Source of the DNA: Halomonas elongata
GTDB lineage: Bacteria; Pseudomonadota; Gammaproteobacteria; Pseudomonadales; Halomonadaceae
Length of the DNA stretch: 64,000 nt
Direction: 5' to 3'
Assembly: GCF_029081005.1 (NCBI RefSeq)
Contig: NZ_JAJQTQ010000004.1
Span: 124,001 to 188,000, forward strand
The notes beneath the pieces are model-generated. The model saw nothing but the letters and a program-made list of their open reading frames with translations, ran no database searches and had not been told where the DNA came from. Made by a program: the position numbers and the translations under genes. Shown one piece after another: positions 8,341-16,110 of this stretch (the stretch's first letter is position 1; every line of letters starts with the position of its first letter).

Positions 8341-9138
8341 TCAGTACGTCGCGGATGAGGTCGTTCGGGAAGCACCGGGCTTGTAGCGATCCACGGTCTG
8401 CAGGGCGGCCTGGCGCAGCAGGCTGATGTCGATGCCCACGGCGATGAAGTCGAAGCCCCACTCGGCATAGCGCCGGGCATCGGATTCGGCTGGCGCGAGG
8501 ATGCCGGTGGCCTTGCCGGCCGCCTGGGCGGCATCGAAGGCGCGCCGGATCATCGCCTGTACCTCGGGGTGCCCGGGGTTGCCGATATGACCGATCCCGG
8601 TGGAGAGGTCGGCGGGGCCGATGAAGACCGCATCGACGCCTTCCACGGCGGCGATGGCCTCGACATTGTCGATGCCCTGCGGTGACTCGACCTGAACGAT
8701 CAGGCACAGCTCCCGGTGGGCGGTCTCGATGTAGTCCGGCACGGCGTCCCAGCGCGTCGCTCGGGTCAGGCCGCCGCCCACGCCGCGGATACCCTGCGGC
8801 GGGAAGCGTGTGGCGCGTACCAGGGCCTCGGCCTGTTCGGCGGTATCCACCATCGGCACCATCAGGGTCTGGGCGCCGATGTCGAGCAGCCGCTTGATCA
8901 GGGCCGGGTCGTGATCGACGGCGCGTACCACCGGGGCGCTGTCATAGGGCGCCACGGCCTGGAGCTGGCCGAGTATGGCCGGCACCGGGTTGGGGGCGTG
9001 CTCGCCATCGATCAGCAGCCAGTCGAAACCGGTAGTGGCGAGGATCTCGGCGGCGTAGGCGGTGCCGAAACCGGCCCAGCAGCCATACTGCGTGTGGCCG
9101 TCGAGCGCGTGCTTGAAAGGGTTGCGGGGAAGTTGCAT
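8341..9138 (-). CDS. rhmA: 2-keto-3-deoxy-L-rhamnonate aldolase (HpcH/HpaI family)
   Basis: This is a 265-residue class II aldolase of the HpcH/HpaI family. It is similar along its length to E. coli RhmA (YfaU): WLLIDGEHAPN near residue 40, QLQAVAPY, LIKRLLDIGAQTLMVPMVDTAEQA, the RGVGG loop, LIVQVESPQG with the metal-ligand glutamate, and DAVFIGPADLS with the metal-ligand aspartate. It cleaves 2-keto-3-deoxy-L-rhamnonate to pyruvate and L-lactaldehyde. It lies nine bases downstream of the sugar dehydrogenase gene and upstream of aldA, which removes the lactaldehyde. Confidence 0.93.
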   Translation of the reverse strand: MQLPRNPFKHALDGHTQYGCWAGFGTAYAAEILATTGFDWLLIDGEHAPNPVPAILGQLQAVAPYDSAPVVRAVDHDPALIKRLLDIGAQTLMVPMVDTAEQAEALVRATRFPPQGIRGVGGGLTRATRWDAVPDYIETAHRELCLIVQVESPQGIDNVEAIAAVEGVDAVFIGPADLSTGIGHIGNPGHPEVQAMIRRAFDAAQAAGKATGILAPAESDARRYAEWGFDFIAVGIDISLLRQAALQTVDRYKPGASRTTSSATY

Positions 9139-9147
9139 GCCGGGCTC

Positions 9148-9918
9148 CTACTGCAGGTTGACGAACATGCCGCCGTCGACCAGCAGCGAGGCGCCGGTGA
9201 CGTAGGCCGCCATGTCGGAAGCGAGGAAGGCGATCGGGCCGGCCATGTCTTCCGGTCGTCCCAGTCGGCCCAGCGGCGTGCGGCCGATCATGTAGTCGCG
9301 CTTGTCCGGGTCGGCCAGGTCGCCCTTGTTGATATCGGTCTCGATGGTGCCCGGCAGCAGGGCATTGCAGCGGATGCCGTAAGGGCCCAGGGCGACGGCG
9401 CAGGACTGCATCAGCGACAGCAGGCCGGCCTTGGTCGGCGTGTAGTGGGTCTGCATGGCGCCGCCGACCAGCGCACTGATCGAACTCACCGCGATGATCG
9501 CCCCCCCGGTGCCTTGTTCCTTCATGCGGTTGGCGGCGGCCTGTACGGCGAAGTAGGCCCCGTTGAGGTTGGTGTTGACGGTTTCCAGATAGGTCTCCCG
9601 GGGCATGTCGAGGAAACCGTGGAACGGACAGATGCCGGCATTGTTGACGAACACATCGACACTGCCGAAGTGATGGACGGCAGCGTCGACCAGCTTGTCG
9701 CCGGTATCCGGGTCACCCGCGGGGGCACCCACCGCGGTGGCATCGCGGCCGAGCGAGCGGATCTCGCCGATCAGTTCGTCGACCAGCGGCCGGCTGCTGT
9801 CGCTGCCGCTGTAGCCGATGACCAGGTTGGCACCCTGGCGGGCGCATTCCAGGGCGGCGGCGCGGCCGATGCCACGCGAGGCGCCGGTGACGATGACGGT
9901 CTTGTCGTTGAGAAGCAT
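9148..9918 (-). CDS. L-rhamnose 1-dehydrogenase (short-chain dehydrogenase)
   Basis: This is a 256-residue short-chain dehydrogenase with the glycine-rich TGASRGIGR motif at residues 10-18, NNAGICP near residue 92, a catalytic SSIS serine with the YTPTK tyrosine-lysine pair, and a C-terminal TGASLLVDGGM. The family alone does not fix the substrate. The operon holds the mutarotase, lactonase, rhamnonate dehydratase and aldolase of the non-phosphorylating L-rhamnose route, so oxidation of L-rhamnose to rhamnono-lactone is the missing step this gene would supply. The ATG at 9918 has GGAG six bases upstream. An earlier in-frame ATG would extend into the lactonase gene and is rejected. Confidence 0.85.
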   Translation of the reverse strand: MLLNDKTVIVTGASRGIGRAAALECARQGANLVIGYSGSDSSRPLVDELIGEIRSLGRDATAVGAPAGDPDTGDKLVDAAVHHFGSVDVFVNNAGICPFHGFLDMPRETYLETVNTNLNGAYFAVQAAANRMKEQGTGGAIIAVSSISALVGGAMQTHYTPTKAGLLSLMQSCAVALGPYGIRCNALLPGTIETDINKGDLADPDKRDYMIGRTPLGRLGRPEDMAGPIAFLASDMAAYVTGASLLVDGGMFVNLQ

Positions 9919-9949
9919 GGAGGACTCCAGGGGTCGGGTGTCGGCGATG

Positions 9950-10858
9950 TCAGGCGTGGGGCGCGAGGCGGTACAGGCGTCGGGCGTTGTCGATGAAGAG
10001 CGCCCGTCGTTCGTCGGGCGAGGCATCGGCGACGACCTCGGCGTAGGCGTGCCAGATATCCGCGTAGCGGGCGTAGAGCCCATCCACCGGGAAATTGGAG
10101 GCAAAGAGGCTGCGCTCCACGCCGAAGGCGTCGATCGCCTCGAGAATCAGTGGCCGGATGCTGCCGACCGTCCAGTGGTGATCGAGCATGCCGAAACCAC
10201 TCAACTTGATGGCGACGTTGTCCCGTGCGGCCAGTTCGCGCAGACCATCACGCCAGGCGCGCCACCCCTCGACACTTTGACGGTCGACATACATGCCTGC
10301 GTGATTGAGCAGGAAAAGCGTGTCGGGGTGTTCCGCCGCCAGCGCCGCGGCCTGCGCCATCTGGGCCGGGTAGATCTGCAGGTCGAACGAGAGATCGTGC
10401 CGTGCCAGCAGGCGAAAGTTATCGCGCCAGGCGGGCTCGTTCATGTAGTGACGACCCACGTAATCGAACAGGGGATCCTCGTGCACATTGAGGATCTGGC
10501 GCACACCACGGACCCTGTCGCTGTGCCCGAGCTGTTCCTCGAGCACTTGCGCGGTCTCTGGTGTCGAGAAATCGGCGCCGATGACCAGTGCCGAAGGCAG
10601 CGGTGGGTGGCCGTCGTCATCGAGTGTCGTCAGCCAGCGCGTCTCCCTGACCGGGTCGACGGCGTCCGCCTCGACATGGACGGCGCCCAGCAACTCGATA
10701 TCGCCGCGCTGGCGACGCAGTTCGGCCGGGCCGATATCGTGGGCCATGGGGCTGTAGTCGCCGAGCAGGTTGGGAGACGGCCGCTCGAGCCAGGGCTGGT
10801 TGCCCTGATCGAGCTGCCAGAAATGCACGTGGGCATCGATCACTTGCATGGTCGTCAT
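9950..10858 (-). CDS. L-rhamnono-lactonase (amidohydrolase family 2)
   Basis: This 302-residue TIM-barrel amidohydrolase opens with the metal-binding DAHVHFW motif (residues 8-14). It has a later NHAGM histidine region, KLSGFG, and SNFPVDG near residue 260, as in sugar lactonases of this family. Its predicted job is hydrolysis of L-rhamnono-1,4-lactone to L-rhamnonate. The ATG at 10858 overlaps the stop codon of the mutarotase gene (ATGA), which fixes the start and shows coupling. A related enzyme (17861-18652) does the same step for L-fucose in the neighbouring cluster. The lactone specificity is inferred from context. Confidence 0.87.
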   Translation of the reverse strand: MTTMQVIDAHVHFWQLDQGNQPWLERPSPNLLGDYSPMAHDIGPAELRRQRGDIELLGAVHVEADAVDPVRETRWLTTLDDDGHPPLPSALVIGADFSTPETAQVLEEQLGHSDRVRGVRQILNVHEDPLFDYVGRHYMNEPAWRDNFRLLARHDLSFDLQIYPAQMAQAAALAAEHPDTLFLLNHAGMYVDRQSVEGWRAWRDGLRELAARDNVAIKLSGFGMLDHHWTVGSIRPLILEAIDAFGVERSLFASNFPVDGLYARYADIWHAYAEVVADASPDERRALFIDNARRLYRLAPHA

Positions 10859-11178
10859 TCCTCGGAAAGCAGAGTGAACACTTCATCCAGCGCCACGCTC
10901 TGGGGCGAGGCATCCGGCTCGGTGTCCATGATATCGGCCATGGCGTGCCACCAGCGCTGCATCACCGGCAGTGACGGCAGGTCGTCGACACGGTGATCGT
11001 CGGCCAGCGTCATGATGGCGAAGAGATGGCGCGATTCGGGGTCGAGGAAGATGCGATATTCCTCGACACCCGCTTCGCGCAATGCCGTGACCAGCGCCGG
11101 CCAGATGGCGTCGTGGCGTCGCCGGTACTCGGCTTCCTGGCCGGGATGCAGGGTCATGCGCAGGGCACGGATCGGCAT
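10855..11178 (-). CDS. rhaM: L-rhamnose mutarotase
   Basis: This 107-residue protein matches L-rhamnose mutarotase (RhaM) in length and motifs. It has an N-terminal LHPGQEAEYRRRHDAIWPAL block with the conserved histidine, EYRIFLDPESRHLFA, and a C-terminal MQRWWHAMADIMDTEPD tryptophan-rich block. RhaM interconverts alpha and beta anomers of L-rhamnose, so that the anomer used by the dehydrogenase stays available. It lies 33 bases downstream of the rhamnonate dehydratase gene and overlaps the lactonase gene by four bases. Its presence is the strongest sign that this operon is for rhamnose. Confidence 0.95.
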   Translation of the reverse strand: MPIRALRMTLHPGQEAEYRRRHDAIWPALVTALREAGVEEYRIFLDPESRHLFAIMTLADDHRVDDLPSLPVMQRWWHAMADIMDTEPDASPQSVALDEVFTLLSEE

Positions 11179-11211
11179 GTCGTTTCCTCTCCGGTCGGGG
11201 CTCGCAGGGAA

Positions 11212-12396
11212 TCAGTGCTCGTAGGGACGTGCCAGCTGGCTTTCCGGGTTCAGGCGCACGCCGAAGCCGGGGGCGTCGAGCCGGGAGGCGCGCATGCGGC
11301 CGTTTTCCGGTACCGGTTCGTCGAGCAGCAGCGGATTGAACATCGGCACCACCTTGTCGGCGTCGGGCGCCATCATCAGGAACTCGGCGAACGGGCTGTT
11401 GTGGCGGGTGACGACGAAGTGGTAGCTGTACACCGAGGAGCCGTGCGGCACGACCAGCTTGTTGTGGGCATCGGCCAGTGCCGAGATCTTGATCAGTTCG
11501 GTGACGCCGCCGCACCAGCCGACATCGGGCTGGATGACATCGCAGCACTCCATTTCCATCAGCATGCGAAAGCCCCAGCGGGTCGCCTCGTGCTCGCCGG
11601 TGTTGACCAGCATGCCGGTCGGGACATTGCGCTTGAGTTCGGCGTAGCCCCAATAGTCATCGGGGGGCAGGGCCTCCTCGATCCACTTGAGGTCGAACTC
11701 CCGGGCCCTCTGGGCGAGCCGAGTGGCGTAGTTGACGTCGAGACTCATCCAGCAGTCGAACATCAACCAGAAGTCGTCGCCGACGCGCTCGCGCATGTCG
11801 GCGAGCTGGGCGAGGTTCTTCTCGAGCCCGGCATCGCCTTCGGCCGGCCCGTGCTTGAGCGGCATCTTGCCGCCGATGAACCCCATCTGCTGGGCCAGGT
11901 CGGGCCGCGCTCCGGTCGCATAGAAGGTCAGCTCATCACGGACCGGGCCGCCGAGCATGGCATGCACGGGTTCCTGGCGAATCTTGCCCAGCAGGTCCCA
12001 GAGCGCGAGGTCGACGCCGGAGATGGTGTTGAGCACCACGCCCTTGCGACCATAGAAGAGCGTGGCATTGAACATCTGGTCCCAGATGCGCTCGATGTCG
12101 GTGACGCGCTGCCCCTCGACGAAGCGTGCCAGGTGTTTCTCGACGATGAAGGCGCCGATCTCGCCGGCGGTGGTCACCGCGAAGCCGATGGTGCCGTCGC
12201 TGGCCTCGACCTCGACCACCAGGGTGCCGAGCACGTTCAGCCCGAAGCTCTTGCGGGTCATGCGGTACTCGGGGTACTTGCTCATCGGCGTCGATATCTG
12301 GCCATCGATCCAGTGCCCGTCGCCCTGGTCATGGTAATCGGCGCCGCCGCCGCGAACGGTATAGGCACGGATGTGCTTGATGGTAGGCATCGGCAT
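11212..12396 (-). CDS. rhmD: L-rhamnonate dehydratase
   Basis: This 394-residue enolase-superfamily dehydratase is strikingly similar to E. coli RhmD (YfaW). Shared blocks include DYHDQG-HWID near the N-terminus, [36 protein letters not shown] and DVGWCGG. Metal ligands are visible as the aspartate of WLMFDCWMS and the glutamates of [12 protein letters not shown] and [10 protein letters not shown]. The catalytic histidine is in [12 protein letters not shown]. The enzyme dehydrates L-rhamnonate to 2-keto-3-deoxy-L-rhamnonate. It is the first gene of the minus-strand rhamnose operon, divergent from a LysR gene. The ATG at 12396 has an AAAGGA site eight bases upstream. Confidence 0.95.
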   Translation of the reverse strand: MPMPTIKHIRAYTVRGGGADYHDQGDGHWIDGQISTPMSKYPEYRMTRKSFGLNVLGTLVVEVEASDGTIGFAVTTAGEIGAFIVEKHLARFVEGQRVTDIERIWDQMFNATLFYGRKGVVLNTISGVDLALWDLLGKIRQEPVHAMLGGPVRDELTFYATGARPDLAQQMGFIGGKMPLKHGPAEGDAGLEKNLAQLADMRERVGDDFWLMFDCWMSLDVNYATRLAQRAREFDLKWIEEALPPDDYWGYAELKRNVPTGMLVNTGEHEATRWGFRMLMEMECCDVIQPDVGWCGGVTELIKISALADAHNKLVVPHGSSVYSYHFVVTRHNSPFAEFLMMAPDADKVVPMFNPLLLDEPVPENGRMRASRLDAPGFGVRLNPESQLARPYEH

Positions 12397-12491
12397 GATG
12401 CGGTCCTTTCAATGGGTGACAAATGGAGAAGGTGTGGGGGAATAGATACGCGTGATAGCGACGTCTGACTAATGCAGAGGCTGTCCCTTGT

Positions 12492-12508
12492 GATACCTTT
12501 TTGTTATC
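12492..12508. promoter_or_regulatory. Candidate LysR operator (GATA-N9-TATC)
   Basis: A short dyad, GATA-N9-TATC, lies in the 261-base divergent region between rhmD and the LysR gene. Its size fits the T-N11-A layout of LysR-type binding sites. Assignment to the adjacent regulator is inference. Confidence 0.4.
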
Positions 12509-12657
12509 TATTGACGTAGAGATGAGGCCTCATGGGCTCTGCAGCGAGTCCGCGAGATTCAAGGGATAGAGCGGAATTAGACCAATGTCGAATGGGAGGT
12601 GTCGGAATAGCTTCCCGTTATCTTGGGTGCAGAGAGCATGGAAAAGAGGAAGGCGCC

Positions 12658-13596
12658 ATGTCGGAATCGATGCGTCAAGCTGCGCTGCTCAACCGGTTGC
12701 GTTACAAGCACTTGTTGCTGATTGCCTTGCTCGACGAGCACCGCAATCTGCATCAGGTGGCGAGGACCCTGAACATGTCGCAGCCGGCGGCGACGCGCAT
12801 GCTGCGCGAAATCGAGGCGACCTTCGATTGTCGGCTCTTCGAGCGCACCACGCGCGGTGTGCAGCCGACGCGGCTGGGGGAGGTGTTGATCGAGTTCGCC
12901 CACGGCGCCTTGAATCGTCTCGATCGATGCGCCGAATCCCTGCATCGGCATCAACTGGGCGACCAGGGGCAACTGGTATTGGGAGCCATCATGGGGGCGG
13001 CACCCGATCTGGTGGCGGAGGCGGTGATCGAAATGAAGCGTCAGCGTCCGCTGCTGCAGGTGCGACTGCTGGGCGAGACCAGTGACCAGCTCGTGGAACT
13101 GCTGGCACAGAACAAGATCGATATCGCCATCGCCCGCTACGTGACCGCGCTCCAGCATAACCAGTTCGACTTCGAGTCACTGGGCAACGAGACGATGCTG
13201 GCGGTGGTGCGTCACGATCACCCGCTGGCTGACGAGGCCTCGTTGTCGCTGGCGACGCTGCTGGAGGCCTGGCCCTGGATCCTGCAGCCATTGGAGAGTC
13301 CGGCGCGACAGGTCCTGGAGAAAGAGTTCGAGCTGGCGGGCCTGATGTCGCCGCGTGACATCATCGAGTGCGGTTCGATCTTTGCGGCATTGCAGCTGGT
13401 CAAGCGCAGCGACGGCGTGCTGGTGATGCCCGAATCGGTGCTGCGTGACTATCTCGCGATCGGGCTGATCAAGGCGTTGCCGATCTCGGTCGGCAAGACG
13501 CTTTCGCCCTTCGGTATCCTGATCCGCAAGAACGAGGCGCTCAGCGAGCCCGTCCGCCACCTGTGTTCCATCCTGCGCGGCATCGCCGGGCACTGA
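12658..13596 (+). CDS. LysR-family regulator divergent from the rhamnose operon
   Basis: This is a 312-residue LysR-type protein. The helix-turn-helix is at residues 18-75 (HLLLIALLDEHRNLHQVARTL, then SQPAATRMLREIEATF and LFERTTRGVQPT), followed by an effector domain (LVLGAIMGAAPDLVAEAV onward). It resembles the GbpR/GalR-like LysR subgroup that controls sugar-derivative uptake. The ATG at 12658 is preceded by AGAGGAAG; an upstream in-frame ATG at 12532 lacks support and would start inside the promoter region. Its divergent position makes it the best candidate regulator of the rhamnose operon. The usual rhamnose regulators RhaS/RhaR or DeoR-type RhaR are absent from the window. Confidence 0.9.
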   Translation: MSESMRQAALLNRLRYKHLLLIALLDEHRNLHQVARTLNMSQPAATRMLREIEATFDCRLFERTTRGVQPTRLGEVLIEFAHGALNRLDRCAESLHRHQLGDQGQLVLGAIMGAAPDLVAEAVIEMKRQRPLLQVRLLGETSDQLVELLAQNKIDIAIARYVTALQHNQFDFESLGNETMLAVVRHDHPLADEASLSLATLLEAWPWILQPLESPARQVLEKEFELAGLMSPRDIIECGSIFAALQLVKRSDGVLVMPESVLRDYLAIGLIKALPISVGKTLSPFGILIRKNEALSEPVRHLCSILRGIAGH

Positions 13597-13906
13597 GTGG
13601 TGAGTCGTATGCGGCATTGCCACCGTGTGGCATGGGCTGGGTGCGATACGCGTTGTCTGAAAAGTGCCTGCACTACTAGTTGATCACTCAGGGCGAGCCT
13701 CGAAGACTATTCCACTATCCGATGATGGGGCTCGGCGTGTTCTTCACTTCATGCCCATGGCGTCATGCACCTCGCGCGGGGGTGATGCTGCTTATACGAT
13801 GGTCTTATTCATGATCCTTGCCATGTGATGGGTTCTCCGCTAGCTTCTGGAATGATCGAAATTCATCAGATGAATTGAGTGGCGCCAGAAAAACAAGGAG
13901 TCCCAC
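13597..13906. other. 310-base intergenic region upstream of fucP
   Basis: There is no convincing gene here. The stretch is less GC-rich than its surroundings and holds the GntR-type palindrome at 13860-13876. The fucP ribosome site (AAGGAG) follows at its right end. No strong -35/-10 pair is visible; AATGAT at 13851-13856 is a possible -10 just before the palindrome. Confidence 0.6.
13860..13876. promoter_or_regulatory. GntR operator upstream of fucP
   Basis: This is a perfect 17-base palindrome, AATTCATCAGATGAATT (8-bp arms, one central base), 30 bases before the fucP start. An identical copy lies between gntR and the fuconate dehydratase gene. The layout fits a FadR-type (FCD) GntR regulator, and such a regulator is encoded in the cluster. 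Confidence 0.85.
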
Positions 13907-15280
13907 GTGAAAGTATCCCCTACTGCGGCACCAGCGGTCGATGAGCCTATGCCGGATCGCTCCGACTCGCCCGAAACGGAAGTCGATTCATTTCTGCACA
14001 AGGGAATGTTCCTGCCATTCGCCTTGATTGTTGCCTGCTTTGCGGCATGGGGGCTGGCCGGAAATCTCACTGACCCTCTGGTCTCGGTCTTTGGCTCAGT
14101 CTTTTCGATGAGTACCTTCCAGTCATCGCTGGTACAGTTTGCATACTATGGCGCATATTTTGCTCTTGCCATTCCGGCTGCCTGGATTAATTCTCGGCTA
14201 GGGTATAAAGGTGGCGTGCTGATTGGCCTGCTGCTTGCTTCCTTGGGAGGGTTTCTCTTCTTTCCGGCATCTGTCGTGATGACCTATGCCGTTTTCCTTG
14301 TTGCATTGTTCACGCTGGCGGCTGGTCTTTCGATTCTGGAGACTTCCGCCAATCCTTATGTGATGGCCATGGGGCCACGAAGTAATGCAACGCGTCGATT
14401 GAACTTCGCCCAGGCTTTCAACCCCATCGGCTCCAATCTAGGTGTACTGCTTGCGGCAATTTTCATCCTCCCTCATGTCAATCCGGCAACGGTGGAGGAC
14501 CGTGCTGCCATGTCACAGCACGAGCTTGAAGCCATGCAATCATCCGAGTTGCAGGCGGTCATGGGCCCGTATATTACATTGGCTTTGCTCTATCTCGTTA
14601 TTGCGATTGCGATTGCTGTAGTGCGTGTACCGAAGTACGAGGCGATAGCCGCGGACCGGCAAGGTGGTGGCGACGAGCTTTCTGGAAATCGGTTCAGTCG
14701 ACTCCTGAGCAATCGTCATTATGCATTTGGCGTGATCGCTCAGTTTTTCAACGTGGCCGCTCAGACCTGTGCCTGGACTTTTACGATCCACTATATGACG
14801 GAAAATCTGGGAGCCAGCGATACGATAGCTGGATATTGGCTACAGGCCTCTCTGTTGGTCTTTCTGGTGTCCCGCTTTCTGATGGTGTGGATCATGGGGC
14901 GGTTCGATCCACGCAAGCTCATGACCTTGATGTGCTTGCTCGGTGTCGGGTTCTCTGCCCTGGCGGTGGTCAGCGGTAATATCGTGGGGGCTGTGGCTGT
15001 CGTCATGCTCAGTGCCTGTATTTCGCTTCTCTTCCCCACGATCTATGGCATTGCGCTCAAGGGGCTCGGGAAGGACACCAAGTATGGCGCTGCTGGACTG
15101 GTCATGGCCATTGTAGGTGGGGCCTTGGTGCCGCCGTTACAGGGGTGGGTGATCGATCTGACTTCGGCTCGTTTCAGCTACATGGTCGTGGCTGGATGTT
15201 TCTTGGTTATTGCCTGTTACGGGTTCTATGTATTGCGAAACTCTCCTGAAGGAAGAGGGAATGCTGAGGATATTTCGTGA
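13907..15280 (+). CDS. fucP: L-fucose permease (MFS, FucP type)
   Basis: This 457-residue major facilitator protein has 12 predicted helices. It shows the FHS/FucP signatures: FAAWGLAGNLTDPL in the first helix, QFAYYGAYFALAIPAAWI in the second, and ETSANPYVMAMGP followed by RRLNFAQAFNPIGSNLG in the middle. Near the C-terminus are SLLFPTIYGIALKGLGKDTKYGA and ALVPPLQGW. It is predicted to import L-fucose with protons. The start is a GTG at 13907 with AAGGAG seven bases upstream. Transcription is probably controlled through the palindrome just upstream. The gene is convergent with gntR. Confidence 0.93.
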   Translation: MKVSPTAAPAVDEPMPDRSDSPETEVDSFLHKGMFLPFALIVACFAAWGLAGNLTDPLVSVFGSVFSMSTFQSSLVQFAYYGAYFALAIPAAWINSRLGYKGGVLIGLLLASLGGFLFFPASVVMTYAVFLVALFTLAAGLSILETSANPYVMAMGPRSNATRRLNFAQAFNPIGSNLGVLLAAIFILPHVNPATVEDRAAMSQHELEAMQSSELQAVMGPYITLALLYLVIAIAIAVVRVPKYEAIAADRQGGGDELSGNRFSRLLSNRHYAFGVIAQFFNVAAQTCAWTFTIHYMTENLGASDTIAGYWLQASLLVFLVSRFLMVWIMGRFDPRKLMTLMCLLGVGFSALAVVSGNIVGAVAVVMLSACISLLFPTIYGIALKGLGKDTKYGAAGLVMAIVGGALVPPLQGWVIDLTSARFSYMVVAGCFLVIACYGFYVLRNSPEGRGNAEDIS

Positions 15281-15295
15281 CCTTGGCGTTTGGGC

Positions 15296-16009
15296 CTACT
15301 CATCAAGGTTGACGGCGACCTGGGCCAGGTGCGTATGCATGGCAGCATGAGCAGACACCGGGTCGCCGGCAATGACGGCATTGAGAATGGCCTGGTGCTC
15401 ATGATGTGTGGTTTCGAGGCGTCCTCCTCGGTAAATGGACTGCCAGATTCGCATTCTGAGTGTCGGCCTTGATAGGGCCTCGAGGAGCGCAATCAGGATG
15501 GTGTTTTCTGATATATGGGCCAGCGTGAGGTGGAATTCGAGGTCTATCGCCATTGCGGCTTCATGATCCTTGTTCTGGATGGCTGGCTCTGCTTCTCTCA
15601 AGAGGCTTTTGAGTTTCTCGATATCGGCGTCGGTTCGCCGTGATGCCGCTAGCGAGGCGGATTCAACCTCCAGTGCTTGTCGCACAGTATGCAGGCCGCG
15701 CGAAGACTTGCCTCCCTGGAGGCTTGCCCAGAACACCAGGGGCTCCAGCAGGAGATGGGGGTCGAGCGATGTCACGGTCGTGCCGGAGCCCTGCCGTGTT
15801 TCCAGAATTCCCATGGCCACCAAAGCTCTCACGCCTTCTCGGAGAGAGCTGCGGGAGACTCGGAAACGATCGGCGAGCAGTGATTCAACGGGAAGGCGAT
15901 CTCCGGGGGTGATCTCTCCGGAGAGGATCATGTCCTGAATGCCCTGTACAACCACCGCATATTGCGACGGTCGGCGGGCATCTCGCTCCTCCTGCTTGTC
16001 TTTCTTCAT
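15296..16009 (-). CDS. GntR-family (FCD) regulator of the fucose cluster
   Basis: This 237-residue protein has an N-terminal winged helix (about residues 15-80: LSGEITPGDRLPVESLLADRF, SRSSLREGVRALVAMGILETRQGSGT) and a C-terminal FCD effector domain (about residues 100-235). Metal or ligand residues are visible in the EFHLTLAHIS and HHEHQAIL motifs. Such proteins usually repress sugar-acid catabolism until an intermediate binds. It diverges from the fuconate dehydratase gene. The same 17-base palindrome lies in this divergent region and before fucP, so it probably represses both units and itself. The inducer is unknown; a fuconate-type intermediate is a guess. Confidence 0.9.
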   Translation of the reverse strand: MKKDKQEERDARRPSQYAVVVQGIQDMILSGEITPGDRLPVESLLADRFRVSRSSLREGVRALVAMGILETRQGSGTTVTSLDPHLLLEPLVFWASLQGGKSSRGLHTVRQALEVESASLAASRRTDADIEKLKSLLREAEPAIQNKDHEAAMAIDLEFHLTLAHISENTILIALLEALSRPTLRMRIWQSIYRGGRLETTHHEHQAILNAVIAGDPVSAHAAMHTHLAQVAVNLDE

Positions 16010-16049
16010 GTGTGTCTTCTCCTTGTCTTCGGGATGGGCTCGAGCTGGG

Positions 16050-16079
16050 TTGAAGATCTTACGAGTGTTGGTTTACAGT
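16050..16079 (+). promoter_or_regulatory. Predicted sigma-70 promoter of the fucose catabolic operon
   Basis: TTGAAG (16050-16055) and TACAGT (16074-16079) are separated by 18 bases. The expected start point would lie inside the GntR palindrome that begins at 16082, so bound repressor would block initiation. This is a pattern call only. Confidence 0.45.
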
Positions 16080-16081
16080 CA

Positions 16082-16098
16082 AATTCATCAGATGAATT
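16082..16098. promoter_or_regulatory. GntR operator between gntR and the fuconate dehydratase gene
   Basis: This is a second perfect copy of the AATTCATCAGATGAATT palindrome, identical to that at 13860-13876. The identity extends to 19 bases (13859-13877 and 16081-16099). It ends directly against the GGGAG ribosome site of the dehydratase gene. Confidence 0.85.
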
Positions 16099-16110
16099 GG
16101 GAGTACCTTG

